NCBI GenBank assembly: GCA_012719545.1
Contig: JAAYAD010000088.1
Coordinates: 1 to 64,000 of the forward strand
Source: Clostridiaceae bacterium
Lineage (GTDB): Bacteria > Bacillota > Clostridia > DSM-8532
Reading direction: 5' to 3'
DNA: 64,000 bases
A program made the translations under genes and the position numbers. Positions 33,524-42,531 of the stretch are shown in pieces. The notes under the pieces are model-generated. The model ran no database searches, was not told the origin of the DNA, and saw nothing but the letters and a program-made list of their open reading frames with translations. Numbering within the stretch: the first letter of the stretch is position 1; every line of letters begins with the position of its first letter.

Positions 33524-34603
33524 TTATTTTGACACCTCGTCAAGGTAACGTTTTACCATCATTGCAACCTTGAAGTATATGGCATCATCAAATTTTCTCA
33601 AATCCATTCCCGTTAATTTCTGTATCTTATCCAAACGATAGACCAGAGTGTTACGGTGAATAAACAACTGACGGGATGTTTCACTGACATTGAGGTTGTT
33701 TTCGAAAAATTTCTGTATTGTAATCATGGCTTCGGAATCAATGGTTTCAAAGACGCCTTCCTTGAACACCTCATTTAAGAACAGACGGCAAAGGGTGGTA
33801 GGAAGCTGATAAATAAGCCTTCCTATACCCAAATGGTTATAATCTACTATATTCTTTTCAGATTCAAATATCTGACCAATTTTTAATGCTGTCTGGGCAT
33901 CCTTGTAGGAACGCGCAACATCCCTTAAGCTCTGAGCTTCTGTACCAATGCCAATGCTGGCCTTAATCATAAGCTCACTGCTTAAGGTATCAATGATAAT
34001 TCTTGCTTTCTTGTAAATTTCTTCGTTGTCCTCATTATCTTTAAGTTCCTTGACAAGAACGGTGTTCTGATCATCAAGAAGGATAATGTAGTCCTTGTTG
34101 TTGTTGGGGAAAAGACTTTGGATTATGTTGTAGGCATAAAGCTCACGGGTTTTTTCTGTTCTTATAAGGTATACAATTCTGCGGCTTTCACTTTTTACTC
34201 TTAATTCCTTCGCCCTGATGGTAATATCACCGGGTAGAATGTTGCCAAGAAGGACATTCTTCATAAAGTTGTTCCGGTCATATTTCTCATCATAATAAAG
34301 CTTGGCATTTTCTAAACTTATAGAAATAAGCTCGGCATATTTCTTTCTGTCCGGATTGTCGCTTGTAAGATACAATACGAAATCAAGCCGTCCGTTGATT
34401 TCAATCTTTTTCAGCAGTATATCAGGTTTTTCTGTATACATTGCGTTAGACAGCAAAAATTCAGCACAAGCTTCATGGATTGTGCCGATTTCTTCTTCCT
34501 TTGTACTGGCAATTACAGTACCTGTACTGTCAGTAATGCCGAAATCTATTCCTATTGCTTCACGAATACGCGAAACTACTGATTGGAAAACTTTAAATGC
34601 CAA
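33524..34603 (-). CDS. CdaR/PucR-type transcriptional regulator
   Basis: 359 aa from TTG 34603 (GGAGG 8 nt upstream); the ~40 extra N-terminal residues of a longer frame look non-coding. An N-terminal sugar-diacid-like sensor region (SVVSRIREAIGIDFGITDST GTVI) precedes a GGDEF-like middle and the C-terminal PucR helix-turn-helix (NLNVSETSRQLFIHRNTLVY RLDKIQKLTG). Such regulators respond to small acids or amides. Neighbours ftsEX and ytxC give no hint of targets. Confidence 0.8.
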   Translation of the reverse strand: MAFKVFQSVVSRIREAIGIDFGITDSTGTVIASTKEEEIGTIHEACAEFLLSNAMYTEKPDILLKKIEINGRLDFVLYLTSDNPDRKKYAELISISLENAKLYYDEKYDRNNFMKNVLLGNILPGDITIRAKELRVKSESRRIVYLIRTEKTRELYAYNIIQSLFPNNNKDYIILLDDQNTVLVKELKDNEDNEEIYKKARIIIDTLSSELMIKASIGIGTEAQSLRDVARSYKDAQTALKIGQIFESEKNIVDYNHLGIGRLIYQLPTTLCRLFLNEVFKEGVFETIDSEAMITIQKFFENNLNVSETSRQLFIHRNTLVYRLDKIQKLTGMDLRKFDDAIYFKVAMMVKRYLDEVSK

Positions 34604-34788
34604 GCAAATAACCTCCAATGCAACAAATCCCTTTTTATTCTTTTTTATTATACACAAATATTTTATTTGATACAACTTTTTTGCCTTATCTAATATTTCA
34701 TCTAATATTTCGGCAGATAAAGACAATAACTTGAATTTGTGCCGGTAATTTACCTGGCATGATCTGGATGTGGCAAAAAAGAAACGCT

Positions 34789-35625
34789 TCAGTTAATAAG
34801 CACACATTCCGAAAATACTATTCTTATAGTATTTAAAAGCTCCTTATTTCGAAATGAAGAAGCGTTATGGATGAATATTTTTACAGGTGCGCAGGTCAAA
34901 AGGAATCCAATCATAAAATCATCATTTTCAATAATTGGCTCGCCTTCATTAATGCCAAAGCCGTCGGTAACATCTTTGGGTATGTCAAAAGGGCTTTTGC
35001 CCTGAACCTTATAACATCCATTGTCCAGAACAAACACATGAAGTTCAGGTACCTTCGGAGCCTGCATTCTTACAAAGGTTGTCAGAAGGCTTATATATTC
35101 CTCATATTGGCGTTCAATAATATATTGCCGTATAGACTGATCCACTTCATTTTCCAGCTTTCTCACATACTCGCCAAGCCTGAAGGTGACAAATCCGTCT
35201 AAGGTCAGCACCTCGCTGCTTTCCAGGTATTCTTTTATTTTAGGGACAATAAGCCTTTTTCTTGCTTCAATTGCATCACCTTTTCCCAAAGGCTCCGAAT
35301 ACAGCCTTGAGCAAGCAATGCGGTAAATTTCATCCCTGCCGGTTTTAGGCAGGCTCTGACAGACACGGTTTATAATTTTTTCTACAATGCTGTTTTCATA
35401 TGATTTAAGAATATATTCTGCAAGTATTTCGGACAAAATATTAATGGCTTTGCGGTGCTTTCTGCCATTTTTGATGCATCCGTCCATAGTTATGGTAAGA
35501 CAGGATTCATCTTCACTTACACGAAAGTGAAACGAACTGTGTTCACCACTTTCAAACCGTTTACGCAGATAATCGGCCAATCCTTTAATGTCTTTCACGT
35601 AGTCTACCCTTAAGGATGGCATCAT
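34789..35625 (-). CDS. ytxC: YtxC-like sporulation protein
   Basis: 278 aa. The family core is DGFVTFRLGEYVRKLENEVD QSIRQYIIERQYEEYISLL with downstream VHELHV-like strand PKVPELHVFV. YtxC proteins are conserved in endospore formers, of unknown molecular role. Starts 43 nt after DUF6873-type gene on the same strand. Confidence 0.85.
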   Translation of the reverse strand: MMPSLRVDYVKDIKGLADYLRKRFESGEHSSFHFRVSEDESCLTITMDGCIKNGRKHRKAINILSEILAEYILKSYENSIVEKIINRVCQSLPKTGRDEIYRIACSRLYSEPLGKGDAIEARKRLIVPKIKEYLESSEVLTLDGFVTFRLGEYVRKLENEVDQSIRQYIIERQYEEYISLLTTFVRMQAPKVPELHVFVLDNGCYKVQGKSPFDIPKDVTDGFGINEGEPIIENDDFMIGFLLTCAPVKIFIHNASSFRNKELLNTIRIVFSECVLIN

Positions 35626-35668
35626 ATCACATCCTTTCAGGTGTAGTATATGTCAATCTCATTGTCCG

Positions 35669-36427
35669 TTATACGGAAGATAAAGGAATCAAGCCGCCTA
35701 CATCCGCAACCCTTTCATTTGACAGTGATACAGGTACAATGCCATGTTTTTCCATGAACAATAACATGGTTTCTTTCTGCTCCAATTTATTGAAATCCCC
35801 TGAAAAAGCAAGCTCATGGTCAGAGATAAGGCCTGTGGCCCCGCCTATGAATCCATAATCGTAGCCCTTTAAAATAATTCCTTTTTGAGGCGGAATTAAT
35901 AAAGAATCGATTCCATTTTGAAGTGCCGCATTGTGAATGGTTTTATCAGCAGTTATAATGGCATGGTCATTTAACACGCAGGTTGAACATTTTGCGTATC
36001 CCTGTTTTACAGCAACGGGCTTTATACCGCATTTATTTATAAGTTCCAGAAGTTTAGGGTCAGTAAACTTAAGGTTTAAAAAAGCAACTTTTCCCACAAT
36101 TGCACAGTTATAAGCTATGTCATAGGGGTAAGTATCCCCTGGCACAGTCTTACCTTCAATGAGTTCAAAACCTGAATCCTTCAGTTTTTTTAGTACGCTG
36201 GGGGAAGCTCCCGGAGTATGGACAATAACACCGCTTGCCACATTGACAAATTGCATATCGGCATGACTTGAAAGGTATGGAGGCATGCCTTCAACAGGCT
36301 CTGCTGTAATAATCTCTATACCTTTAGATATGAGGCTTTTAATTACAGTTTCAGGTGTATCACAGCCAAGAAGCATTAAAGATACGGCTCCTGAAGGAAT
36401 ATAAGGAACCGCAAGTGGTTTTTGCAT
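35669..36427 (-). CDS. DUF6873-type clostridial protein
   Basis: 252 aa. Conserved-looking motifs KCSTCVLNDHAIITADKTIH, GFIGGATGLI and LSNERVADVGGLIPL recall a five-bladed amidinotransferase (pentein) fold; I recall this family as DUF6873 in Clostridia. Its catalytic role, if any, is unknown. Sits upstream of ytxC. Confidence 0.65.
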   Translation of the reverse strand: MQKPLAVPYIPSGAVSLMLLGCDTPETVIKSLISKGIEIITAEPVEGMPPYLSSHADMQFVNVASGVIVHTPGASPSVLKKLKDSGFELIEGKTVPGDTYPYDIAYNCAIVGKVAFLNLKFTDPKLLELINKCGIKPVAVKQGYAKCSTCVLNDHAIITADKTIHNAALQNGIDSLLIPPQKGIILKGYDYGFIGGATGLISDHELAFSGDFNKLEQKETMLLFMEKHGIVPVSLSNERVADVGGLIPLSSV

Positions 36428-36519
36428 CTCTTAATCACATCTTTGGTTGTAAAAGCATATCTTATTAACATCCGCACCAAATGTTCTGGCCATATGGCGG
36501 AATGTGCGGTTCTGATATG

Positions 36520-36548
36520 CCGCACCCGTAAATTTATTACGGGTGCGG
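36520..36548. terminator. Strong hairpin after PC4 gene
   Basis: CCGCACCCGTAA-ATTTA-TTACGGGTGCGG, a 12-bp perfect stem 15 nt past the PC4 stop, without a clear U-tract. Terminator or RNA-stability element. Confidence 0.45.
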
Positions 36549-36562
36549 TTGAAGTTTATATC

Positions 36563-36790
36563 CTATTCTTCTACGTTCTCTAAAATTGACAGAAGTTCAC
36601 CAACAAATTCCATAGGAATGGCAACGCCCTTTTGGCTGGGCCTGTATTCATCACTTTTGCTGTCAAACCAGAATGTACGAATATCTACGTAAGCCTTAGA
36701 ATTCTTTGTCACTTTTTTTACTTGAATTTCTTCACGGCTGTTTTTTACAAATTTGCCGAGAAGCTCTTCGGAATCCCAAAAATCTGCCAT
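36563..36790 (-). CDS. PC4/YdbC-family ssDNA-binding protein
   Basis: 75 aa. KFVKNSREEIQVKKVTKNSK AYVDIRTFWFD..EYRPSQKGVAIP is the PC4 (p15) transcriptional-coactivator fold in YdbC-type bacterial proteins, which bind ssDNA as dimers. Complete, followed by a hairpin. Confidence 0.85.
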   Translation of the reverse strand: MADFWDSEELLGKFVKNSREEIQVKKVTKNSKAYVDIRTFWFDSKSDEYRPSQKGVAIPMEFVGELLSILENVEE

Positions 36791-36918
36791 TATAAATTCC
36801 TCCGCTTAATTGTCCAAATTTTTCTGTTTAAGCTTTATTATTATATCACATAAATATTCATCCATTTCAACGAAAAAGGAATTAATTTTTTAAAATCGTC
36901 CATAATAAACACTTGAAA

Positions 36919-36933
36919 GCGGATAATTTCCGC
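36919..36933. promoter_or_regulatory. GCGGA palindrome upstream of DUF378 gene
   Basis: GCGGATAATTTCCGC, a perfect 5-bp inverted repeat with a 5-bp centre, preceded by TTGAAA. A possible operator or small hairpin; no regulator can be named. Confidence 0.35.
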
Positions 36934-36960
36934 ATAAAAAAAGTAAAGGAGTCAGGGAGT

Positions 36961-37167
36961 ATGAGAACACCGTTTGACAGAATTGCACTTTTACTTGTAA
37001 TCATAGGTGCTCTGAACTGGCTGCTAGTAGGCCTTTTTCAATACGACCTTGTAGCAGGCATATTCGGTGTGGCAACTATTGCTACCCGAATCGTATATTC
37101 ACTGGTAGGAATTGCAGGGCTCTACTGCATAAGTCTTTTATTCAGAGATGCACCAGTTGTTGATTGA
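36961..37167 (+). CDS. DUF378 small membrane protein
   Basis: 68 aa; ATG 36961 follows AAGGAG..GGGAG. Two helices: IALLLVIIGALNWLLVGLF and IATRIVYSLVGIAGLYCISL, the NWLLVGL / GIAGLYC pattern of DUF378 (YuzA-like). Function unknown. Monocistronic with its own terminator. Confidence 0.85.
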   Translation: MRTPFDRIALLLVIIGALNWLLVGLFQYDLVAGIFGVATIATRIVYSLVGIAGLYCISLLFRDAPVVD

Positions 37168-37189
37168 TGAAAATCAACCCTTAAAACTG

Positions 37190-37211
37190 GCTGTCTCTTA
37201 AAGGAGACAGC
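37190..37211 (+). terminator. Terminator of DUF378 gene
   Basis: GCTGTCTC-TTAAAG-GAGACAGC then TATGTTTTT, 23 nt after the stop. Confidence 0.8.
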
Positions 37212-37232
37212 TATGTTTTTATATGTATTCTT

Positions 37233-37406
37233 TTATGACGCCCAGAACATCAGGACACCTTCGTCCGACACCATTTCGACAACTACCGAGAACCCATTTT
37301 CATCATTAAAACGTAAATCTGAAACCACAAGACCGTATTTACGGAGCACCTCATTAAAATCCTTTTCCAGGCGGTTTCTGGCAATATCACTAAGGATGGT
37401 TTCCAT
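37233..37406 (-). CDS. 57-aa hypothetical protein
   Basis: ATG 37406 follows AGAGGTG. Product METILSDIARNRLEKDFNEV..., alternating helix and strand, ends WAS. A good ribosome site supports it; no family recognised. It lies convergent with the DUF378 gene. Confidence 0.5.
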   Translation of the reverse strand: METILSDIARNRLEKDFNEVLRKYGLVVSDLRFNDENGFSVVVEMVSDEGVLMFWAS

Positions 37407-37519
37407 ATTACACCTCTGCATAAATGAATTTCATTATACAGAATAACCGGAAACCCTGCACATAAAAAATAGCAGTGCCCGGCACTGCTATATTATATCT
37501 TATTTCCCTTTTGAATTTT

Positions 37520-38290
37520 TTACTTCATAATTTTGATTTCAATCCTGCGGTTCTGTTGGCGACCTTCCGGTGTTTTGTTGTCTCCTACGGGTCTGAACTC
37601 ACCATTGCCTGTAGCTGTAAACTTAGCCGGATTTAATTTCCCAACATCAACCAGGTATTTTACCACATTGGTTGCACGTGCTGTTGAAAGCTCCCAGTTT
37701 GAACTGTATTTTGAATTGCTTATTGGTACATTATCGGTATGGCCTGAAACATAAATCTCGTTTTCAAGACCCCTTAACGTTTCAGCCAATTCTGTCAGAA
37801 GTTTTTTACCTTCAGGACGAATTTCGGCGCTTCCCGAATCAAAGAAAATTTCCGAATCCAATCTTACAAGCAGAAATTCCTTTTCTTCGGTTACCTGAAC
37901 CTTGTCTGACAAACCTTCTTCTTCAATGGTCCCCTTTATGCCCTGCTTTGCGGCATCTATATTTTGCTCTGTAATTTGCTTTCCGGCATTTACCAGCATT
38001 TCTTCCGCCGATTCTATATATTTCTCCTTGATTTTACCCTTGTCATCCTTAAGGCGTGAAAAATCAACCGTAATAACGCTGTTGCCGCTGTTTTCAAGAA
38101 TAGATGTACCTGCATTCAAATTAATAAACGAATTGGCAAGACTAGCAGCTACCTCTGTAAAAATGTTCTTGTCAACGGTGGACATTGCAAAAAGCATTAT
38201 AAAGAAGCAAAGCAGCAGCGTCACCAAATCGCTGTAGGTTGTCATCCATTCAGGTGCACCAGAGGATGATTGTTCCTTTCTTCTTGCCAT
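37520..38290 (-). CDS. motB: Flagellar stator protein MotB
   Basis: 256 aa. TTYSDLVTLLLCFFIMLFAM carries the proton/sodium-binding Asp (D21) in the single helix; a linker/plug follows, then an OmpA-like peptidoglycan-binding domain (FDSGSAEIRPEGKKLLTELA, VSGHTDNVPISNSKYSSNWE LSTARA). Partners MotA, 19 nt upstream. Confidence 0.95.
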   Translation of the reverse strand: MARRKEQSSSGAPEWMTTYSDLVTLLLCFFIMLFAMSTVDKNIFTEVAASLANSFINLNAGTSILENSGNSVITVDFSRLKDDKGKIKEKYIESAEEMLVNAGKQITEQNIDAAKQGIKGTIEEEGLSDKVQVTEEKEFLLVRLDSEIFFDSGSAEIRPEGKKLLTELAETLRGLENEIYVSGHTDNVPISNSKYSSNWELSTARATNVVKYLVDVGKLNPAKFTATGNGEFRPVGDNKTPEGRQQNRRIEIKIMK

Positions 38291-38309
38291 TTTCTCACCT
38301 TTTCCTTAT

Positions 38310-39116
38310 TTATGCGCTTGCTACCTCTGGTCTGTCACTTTCTCTCCTGGTCAGAGCCTCATACTCCAGCTGCTGAGCAGGTGAAAGGAAAGTCTTAAGC
38401 TTAGCTTCCATAAGTCTTGGGTTCTCACCGGCCTGTATTGACAGAACACCTTCCATCATCATTTCACGCAGCCTGATTTCTTCGGCGCTGTTGTACGCAA
38501 GCTTTTCTGCAATGGGATTGCATATATAGTTTGCCAAAATACTGCCGTAGAAGGTAGTTACAATAGCAAGAGACATTGCAGGACCTATAGTAGATGGATC
38601 GTCCATTGTTCTTAAAAGGTTTATAAGACCCATAAGTGTACCAATCATACCCCATGCCGGAAACTGGGAAGCCATAGTCTTAAAATATGCCTGACCATTT
38701 TGATGTCTTACGGCCATACTGTCAATATCAAGCTGCATGGTGGTTTTTATAATCTCTGCCTCAATACCGTCTACAACAAGCTCAATAGCTTTTTTAAGGA
38801 AGTCCTCCTTGATCTCGCTCTGGGCCGACTCAAGTGCCAAAAGCCCTTCTCTTCGTGCCTTTTGAGATAAGCCTACCAAAGTTTGAATGGTCTCAATTGC
38901 TGATGATTTGGGCGCTCTGAAGATTAAGGGAATAAGCTTAAAAGCCCTGATGGTATCAGCAAGCGGGTAGCTTAATATTGTACAGCACAAGCCGCCACCC
39001 ATTGTTACTATTATTGACGATATGTCAATGTAACTACTTAATTCGCCACCACTAAGCATACCGTAAAGTACAACTGCCACACCGCCAATTAATCCAATTA
39101 TGGAGCCTATTTCCAT
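38310..39116 (-). CDS. motA: Flagellar stator protein MotA
   Basis: 268 aa, four helices. GSIIGLIGGVAVVLYGMLSG, the cytoplasmic loop, and the PDP-like DDPSTIGPAMSLAIVTTFYG SILANYICNP. Drives flagellar rotation with MotB. A sigma-D type promoter lies upstream (39182-39209); no other flagellar gene is in the window. Confidence 0.95.
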   Translation of the reverse strand: MEIGSIIGLIGGVAVVLYGMLSGGELSSYIDISSIIVTMGGGLCCTILSYPLADTIRAFKLIPLIFRAPKSSAIETIQTLVGLSQKARREGLLALESAQSEIKEDFLKKAIELVVDGIEAEIIKTTMQLDIDSMAVRHQNGQAYFKTMASQFPAWGMIGTLMGLINLLRTMDDPSTIGPAMSLAIVTTFYGSILANYICNPIAEKLAYNSAEEIRLREMMMEGVLSIQAGENPRLMEAKLKTFLSPAQQLEYEALTRRESDRPEVASA

Positions 39117-39181
39117 AGCTTCACCTTCTGTGTCTTACTTATATATTATCATTGTAAAAGTAATATAATCTAACACTGCTT

Positions 39182-39209
39182 ATATCGGCATAAATTAATC
39201 CTTGGTTTA
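39182..39209 (-). promoter_or_regulatory. Sigma-D (sigma-28) promoter of motAB
   Basis: Minus strand TAAA (39209-39206), 16-bp spacer, GCCGATAT (39189-39182), one base off the consensus GCCGATAA; about 65 nt upstream of the motA ATG. Confidence 0.75.
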
Positions 39210-39341
39210 ATCCTTATCCATTCACTCTTAATGACAATTCTGTGTATTACCGCAAAACATAGATACTTAAGGATTTGCCGGATTGTTGTATTTTACCGAT
39301 ATTAACTTTATCAATAATCAAATTTATCATAAAATTAATTA

Positions 39342-39370
39342 TTGAATTTTTATGCACTCAGATGTATAAT
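39342..39370 (+). promoter_or_regulatory. argF promoter with overlapping ARG box
   Basis: TTGAAT (39342-39347), 17-bp spacer, TATAAT (39365-39370). TGAATTTTTATGCA at 39343-39356 matches the ArgR box (TGAATWWWWATTCA) with one mismatch and covers the -35, so ArgR plus arginine should repress it. Confidence 0.75.
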
Positions 39371-39402
39371 CATACATAATTAATTTATAAGTGGTGATTA
39401 AT

Positions 39403-40323
39403 ATGAAGCATTTACTTTGCCTTAGCGAATGGTCTGGTAATGAAATTATTGAAACCATCAAACTTGCAGAACAATTAAAATTTGAGAACAAAAACGGCAT
39501 CCGCCATAATCATTTACTTAAGGGCAAAACCCTGGGGCTTATATTCGCAAAAGCTTCCACCAGAACAAGGGTATCCTTTGAGGTTGCAATGTATCAGTTG
39601 GGAGGATATTCACTCTTCTTAAGCTCAAGCGATATTCAGCTTGGCAGGGGAGAAACCGTATCTGATACAGCAAAGACTCTTTCAAGATATATAGATGGCA
39701 TCATGATAAGAACCTTCAAGCAAAGCGATGTTGTTGAGCTTGCCAAACAAGGCTCAATTCCCGTAATTAACGGCCTTACCGACAGCCAGCATCCCTGCCA
39801 GATCCTTGCCGACCTTCAGACCATCAAGGAACACAAGGGCAAGCTTGAAAGCCTGAAACTAGCCTATGTCGGAGATGGAAACAATGTTGCCAACTCCCTT
39901 TTGATTGGCTGTGCAAAGGTTGGCATGAATATTTCTGTTGCAACTCCTCAGGGATATGAATGTGAAGAATACTCAATAAATGTTGCAAAAGAAGCTGCAG
40001 CCCTCACAGGCGCAACTGTTACTATAACCAATGATCCTTATGAGGCTGTTAAAGATGCAGATATAGTGTATACTGATACCTGGGTGAGCATGGGTATGGA
40101 AGCCGAAAAGGAAAAGCGCGCCAAAATTTTTATGCCTTATCAGGTAAACAATAGGCTTATGGAAGCTGCAAAGGCCGATGCTATATTTATGCATTGCCTT
40201 CCTGCTTACAGAGGTTTTGAGGTAACCGAAGATGTCATTGACGGGCCACAGTCTGTGGTCTTTGACGAGGCAGAAAACAGGCTCCATGCTCAAAAGGCTG
40301 TACTTGTAAAGCTTCTAGGGTGA
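39403..40323 (+). CDS. argF: Ornithine carbamoyltransferase
   Basis: 306 aa. Carbamoyl-phosphate site ASTRTRVSFE, ornithine/loop motifs IMIRTF, DSQHPCQILADLQTI, and the C-terminal HCLPAYRGFEV (Cys/His) motif. Makes citrulline in arginine synthesis. ATG 39403 is preferred over GTG 39391 because GGTGAT precedes it and the family begins MKHLL. Cotranscribed with a GNAT gene 4 nt downstream. Confidence 0.96.
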   Translation: MKHLLCLSEWSGNEIIETIKLAEQLKFENKNGIRHNHLLKGKTLGLIFAKASTRTRVSFEVAMYQLGGYSLFLSSSDIQLGRGETVSDTAKTLSRYIDGIMIRTFKQSDVVELAKQGSIPVINGLTDSQHPCQILADLQTIKEHKGKLESLKLAYVGDGNNVANSLLIGCAKVGMNISVATPQGYECEEYSINVAKEAAALTGATVTITNDPYEAVKDADIVYTDTWVSMGMEAEKEKRAKIFMPYQVNNRLMEAAKADAIFMHCLPAYRGFEVTEDVIDGPQSVVFDEAENRLHAQKAVLVKLLG

Positions 40324-40327
40324 TAAT

Positions 40328-40798
40328 ATGCTTTATTCATTTATTATCCGGCAAGCCGCAGAGGAAGATGCCGAATCCATTTATTCCATCCTGCAGGATG
40401 CGTTTAAGGAATACAGCCTGATTACAGGTGTTGATAAGCTTGATGCCCTTTCTGAAACTGCGGATGAGATAAGAAAAGATATTAAAAATAAGATGGTCTA
40501 CGTTGCAGTAATTGATGACAAAATTGTAGGCACCTTAAGGCTTGAAATTAAGGGCAATGAAGCTTACTTGAGCCGATTTGCCGTAGACCCTGAAAGCCGC
40601 AACATTGGAATTGGAAAATCCTTAATGAGTGTGGTGGATAAGTACCTTAAAGAGAAGGGCGTAAGTAAGGTTACACTCCATACAGCCTCCCGCCATGGTG
40701 AATTAATGAGATTCTATTATGGGCAAGGCTTTTATGTGGAAGCCATCGAAACAGACAGGGGATATTTAAGAGCACGGTTGGTCAAGGAAATATCGTAA
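40328..40798 (+). CDS. GNAT acetyltransferase in arginine operon
   Basis: 156 aa. Acetyl-CoA site RFAVDPESRNIGIGKSLMSV (R/QxxGxG/A), N-terminal IIRQAAEEDAESIYSILQDA, C-terminal FYYGQGFYVEA. ATG 40328 follows GGGTGAT, 4 nt after argF, so it shares the ARG-box promoter. Size is close to short-form N-acetylglutamate synthases, but substrate cannot be read from sequence. Confidence 0.8.
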   Translation: MLYSFIIRQAAEEDAESIYSILQDAFKEYSLITGVDKLDALSETADEIRKDIKNKMVYVAVIDDKIVGTLRLEIKGNEAYLSRFAVDPESRNIGIGKSLMSVVDKYLKEKGVSKVTLHTASRHGELMRFYYGQGFYVEAIETDRGYLRARLVKEIS

Positions 40799-40882
40799 CC
40801 ATATGTACCAAGCCTATTGCAGACACCAAATGAACTTTCTCCTTTTCAAAATCATTGTTCCACCGAAAAAACTTATAAAATA

Positions 40883-40922
40883 AATCCTTTGTATACCTTG
40901 CATTATGCCGGTTACAAAGGAT
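40883..40922 (+). terminator. Terminator of argF operon
   Basis: AATCCTTTGTA...TACAAAGGATT stem then TTTTTTA, 85 nt after the GNAT stop. Confidence 0.85.
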
Positions 40923-40980
40923 TTTTTATTTCTTCATTTCTTACCTCTCTTCCAGTAGTTTCACAATATAAAATTTTATA

Positions 40981-41382
40981 TTATCCTAAGTCCTGAATAT
41001 TCATTTTATCCAATTCGGCACGCAGTTTCAATTTCTCTCTGCATGCAATATATATTGCCAAAAATATTAAGGTCGGAATATTTAATAAAATAAAAATAGG
41101 CAGGACAGACGCAAACATTGGGAGTATACCAGGTTTTTCAGGTTGTGAAACAGTTTTTTCAATTATTTGAGTACCATTTTCAGTCACCGAAGAAATGGTT
41201 GTAAAAGTATACATTGGCCACGAAAGAACAGCAACTAAAGAAAACATAAAACATATGAAAGGTATAATTAACCCCAGCCATTTATTCTGCTTTTTTGAAA
41301 GAAAGATTTGCAGCCAAATGATGCCTGCGAGAAATGCAAGAAAAATAAGCATAAATAATATAACCCTCGTTGCGTACAGCAT
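40981..41382 (-). CDS. Membrane protein paired with DUF2089 regulator
   Basis: 133 aa. Three helices: VILFMLIFLAFLAGIIWLQI, LGLIIPFICFMFSLVAVLSW, LPMFASVLPIFILLNIPTLI. A short extracytoplasmic loop lies between helices 2 and 3. Abuts the regulator gene (start 41382 follows its stop 41383), a common regulator/membrane-partner layout. Family unknown. Confidence 0.65.
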   Translation of the reverse strand: MLYATRVILFMLIFLAFLAGIIWLQIFLSKKQNKWLGLIIPFICFMFSLVAVLSWPMYTFTTISSVTENGTQIIEKTVSQPEKPGILPMFASVLPIFILLNIPTLIFLAIYIACREKLKLRAELDKMNIQDLG

Positions 41383-41685
41383 CTATTTAACCTCCTTTTG
41401 AGTTTTTTTGAACTCGTTTATTAAAATCTTAGCGGTTTCAAAATCTATTTTTTCATTTACTGCAAGACGCTTGATTAACGCAATATATGGCTCATTCGCA
41501 GTATCTTCACTGATTTGAATCTTCTGGATTATTCTGTCCAGTCTTAATCGTACAGTTGGATAAGTAACACCATACTGGTTGGCAATTTCTTTAAGAGAAC
41601 CAGATGCTAATATAAATTTTTTAATGAACGTTACATCTTCATCATCAAGATTTGTCATCCATTCAGGTACAATTTCTATAGCCAA
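41383..41685 (-). CDS. DUF2089-type regulator
   Basis: ~100 aa with VPEWMTNLDDEDVTFIKKFI LASGSLKEIANQYGVTYPTVRLRLD, the sigma-region-4-like helix-turn-helix of DUF2089 proteins, then a C-terminal helix pair. TTG 41685 is preferred for its GGGGG spacing; a GTG 9 nt upstream is the alternative. Its promoter is flanked by two TTTAATA palindromes, suggesting autoregulation. Confidence 0.75.
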   Translation of the reverse strand: MAIEIVPEWMTNLDDEDVTFIKKFILASGSLKEIANQYGVTYPTVRLRLDRIIQKIQISEDTANEPYIALIKRLAVNEKIDFETAKILINEFKKTQKEVK

Positions 41686-41698
41686 GTTAACCACCCCC

Positions 41699-41740
41699 TT
41701 TAATATTATTAAATATACACTTTAATAATATTAAAGTCAA
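41699..41740 (-). promoter_or_regulatory. Promoter with twin operators
   Basis: -35 TTGACT (41740-41735), 17-bp spacer, -10 TATATT (41717-41712). TTTAATAATATTAAA (41721-41735) and its inverse TTTAATATTATTAAA (41699-41713) are centred 22 bp apart, touching both promoter boxes. Confidence 0.7.
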
Positions 41741-41897
41741 TAGTAAATTGTTACTTTAAAAAAATAATGGTCATTATAAAAATAATGACCATCACATAGA
41801 ATTATATTATTTTTGTTTCCATTGGCTTTTAATGTATAGCGCTTTTTTCTACTTTCCACCATACTGCTCTGCGTTTTTGTCATGGATTCCTAAAGAA

Positions 41898-42473
41898 TTA
41901 CCTAAGTTTATGGGTATACCTATACAGAATCCCGCCATTAAATTCAAGAGTAAAGCCCTCTTTGATAGCATCATAATTTTTTATTTCTATGCCAAAACTA
42001 AATTTTGAAATGGGGCCAAACCCTTTCTGCCCTACATCTATTTTATTGCTGTTTTTATCGTATACATTATATGCATCCGCAAGAAAATAACTTGTAGCAG
42101 CGCCATCCTCGTTAAATTCATAATGATATAAAAACTCACCATCATGAAAGCTTATAAATGGTTTGGCATTAAAGCTAAAGTATATGTCATTTCCCCGATG
42201 CATGACATTTTCCAATATAATTTCTACTCTGCCTGCTTTGCCAATTTCCTTATTCAATTCAATAACTTCATTTTCATTTTCCGGAATCCAGTCAGGTTCT
42301 ATAAACGCCGTAAAAGAAATTGGTTTCTGTATCTCATAGATATTATAGCTTCTGCCATTCAAAACGTTATCAAATATTCCCTCTTCACTTATGCAGTTTC
42401 TGTAAACCACAAAAGATGCTGCTATGATAATTAAAATGGTGAGAATAATTATAGTCCTTTTACTTCTTAACAT
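41898..42473 (-). CDS. Membrane-anchored hypothetical protein
   Basis: 191 aa. N-terminal anchor (SKRTIIILTILIIIAASFVVY) then a ~160-aa extracytoplasmic, beta-rich domain (SFTAFIEPDWIPENENEVIE). ATG 42473 follows AAGGAAGG. No family recognised. Confidence 0.6.
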   Translation of the reverse strand: MLRSKRTIIILTILIIIAASFVVYRNCISEEGIFDNVLNGRSYNIYEIQKPISFTAFIEPDWIPENENEVIELNKEIGKAGRVEIILENVMHRGNDIYFSFNAKPFISFHDGEFLYHYEFNEDGAATSYFLADAYNVYDKNSNKIDVGQKGFGPISKFSFGIEIKNYDAIKEGFTLEFNGGILYRYTHKLR

Positions 42474-42531
42474 AAATACCTTCCTTTTTAGAAGAATCTT
42501 TGATTTTACTCTTACCAACTTATGGAACCCA

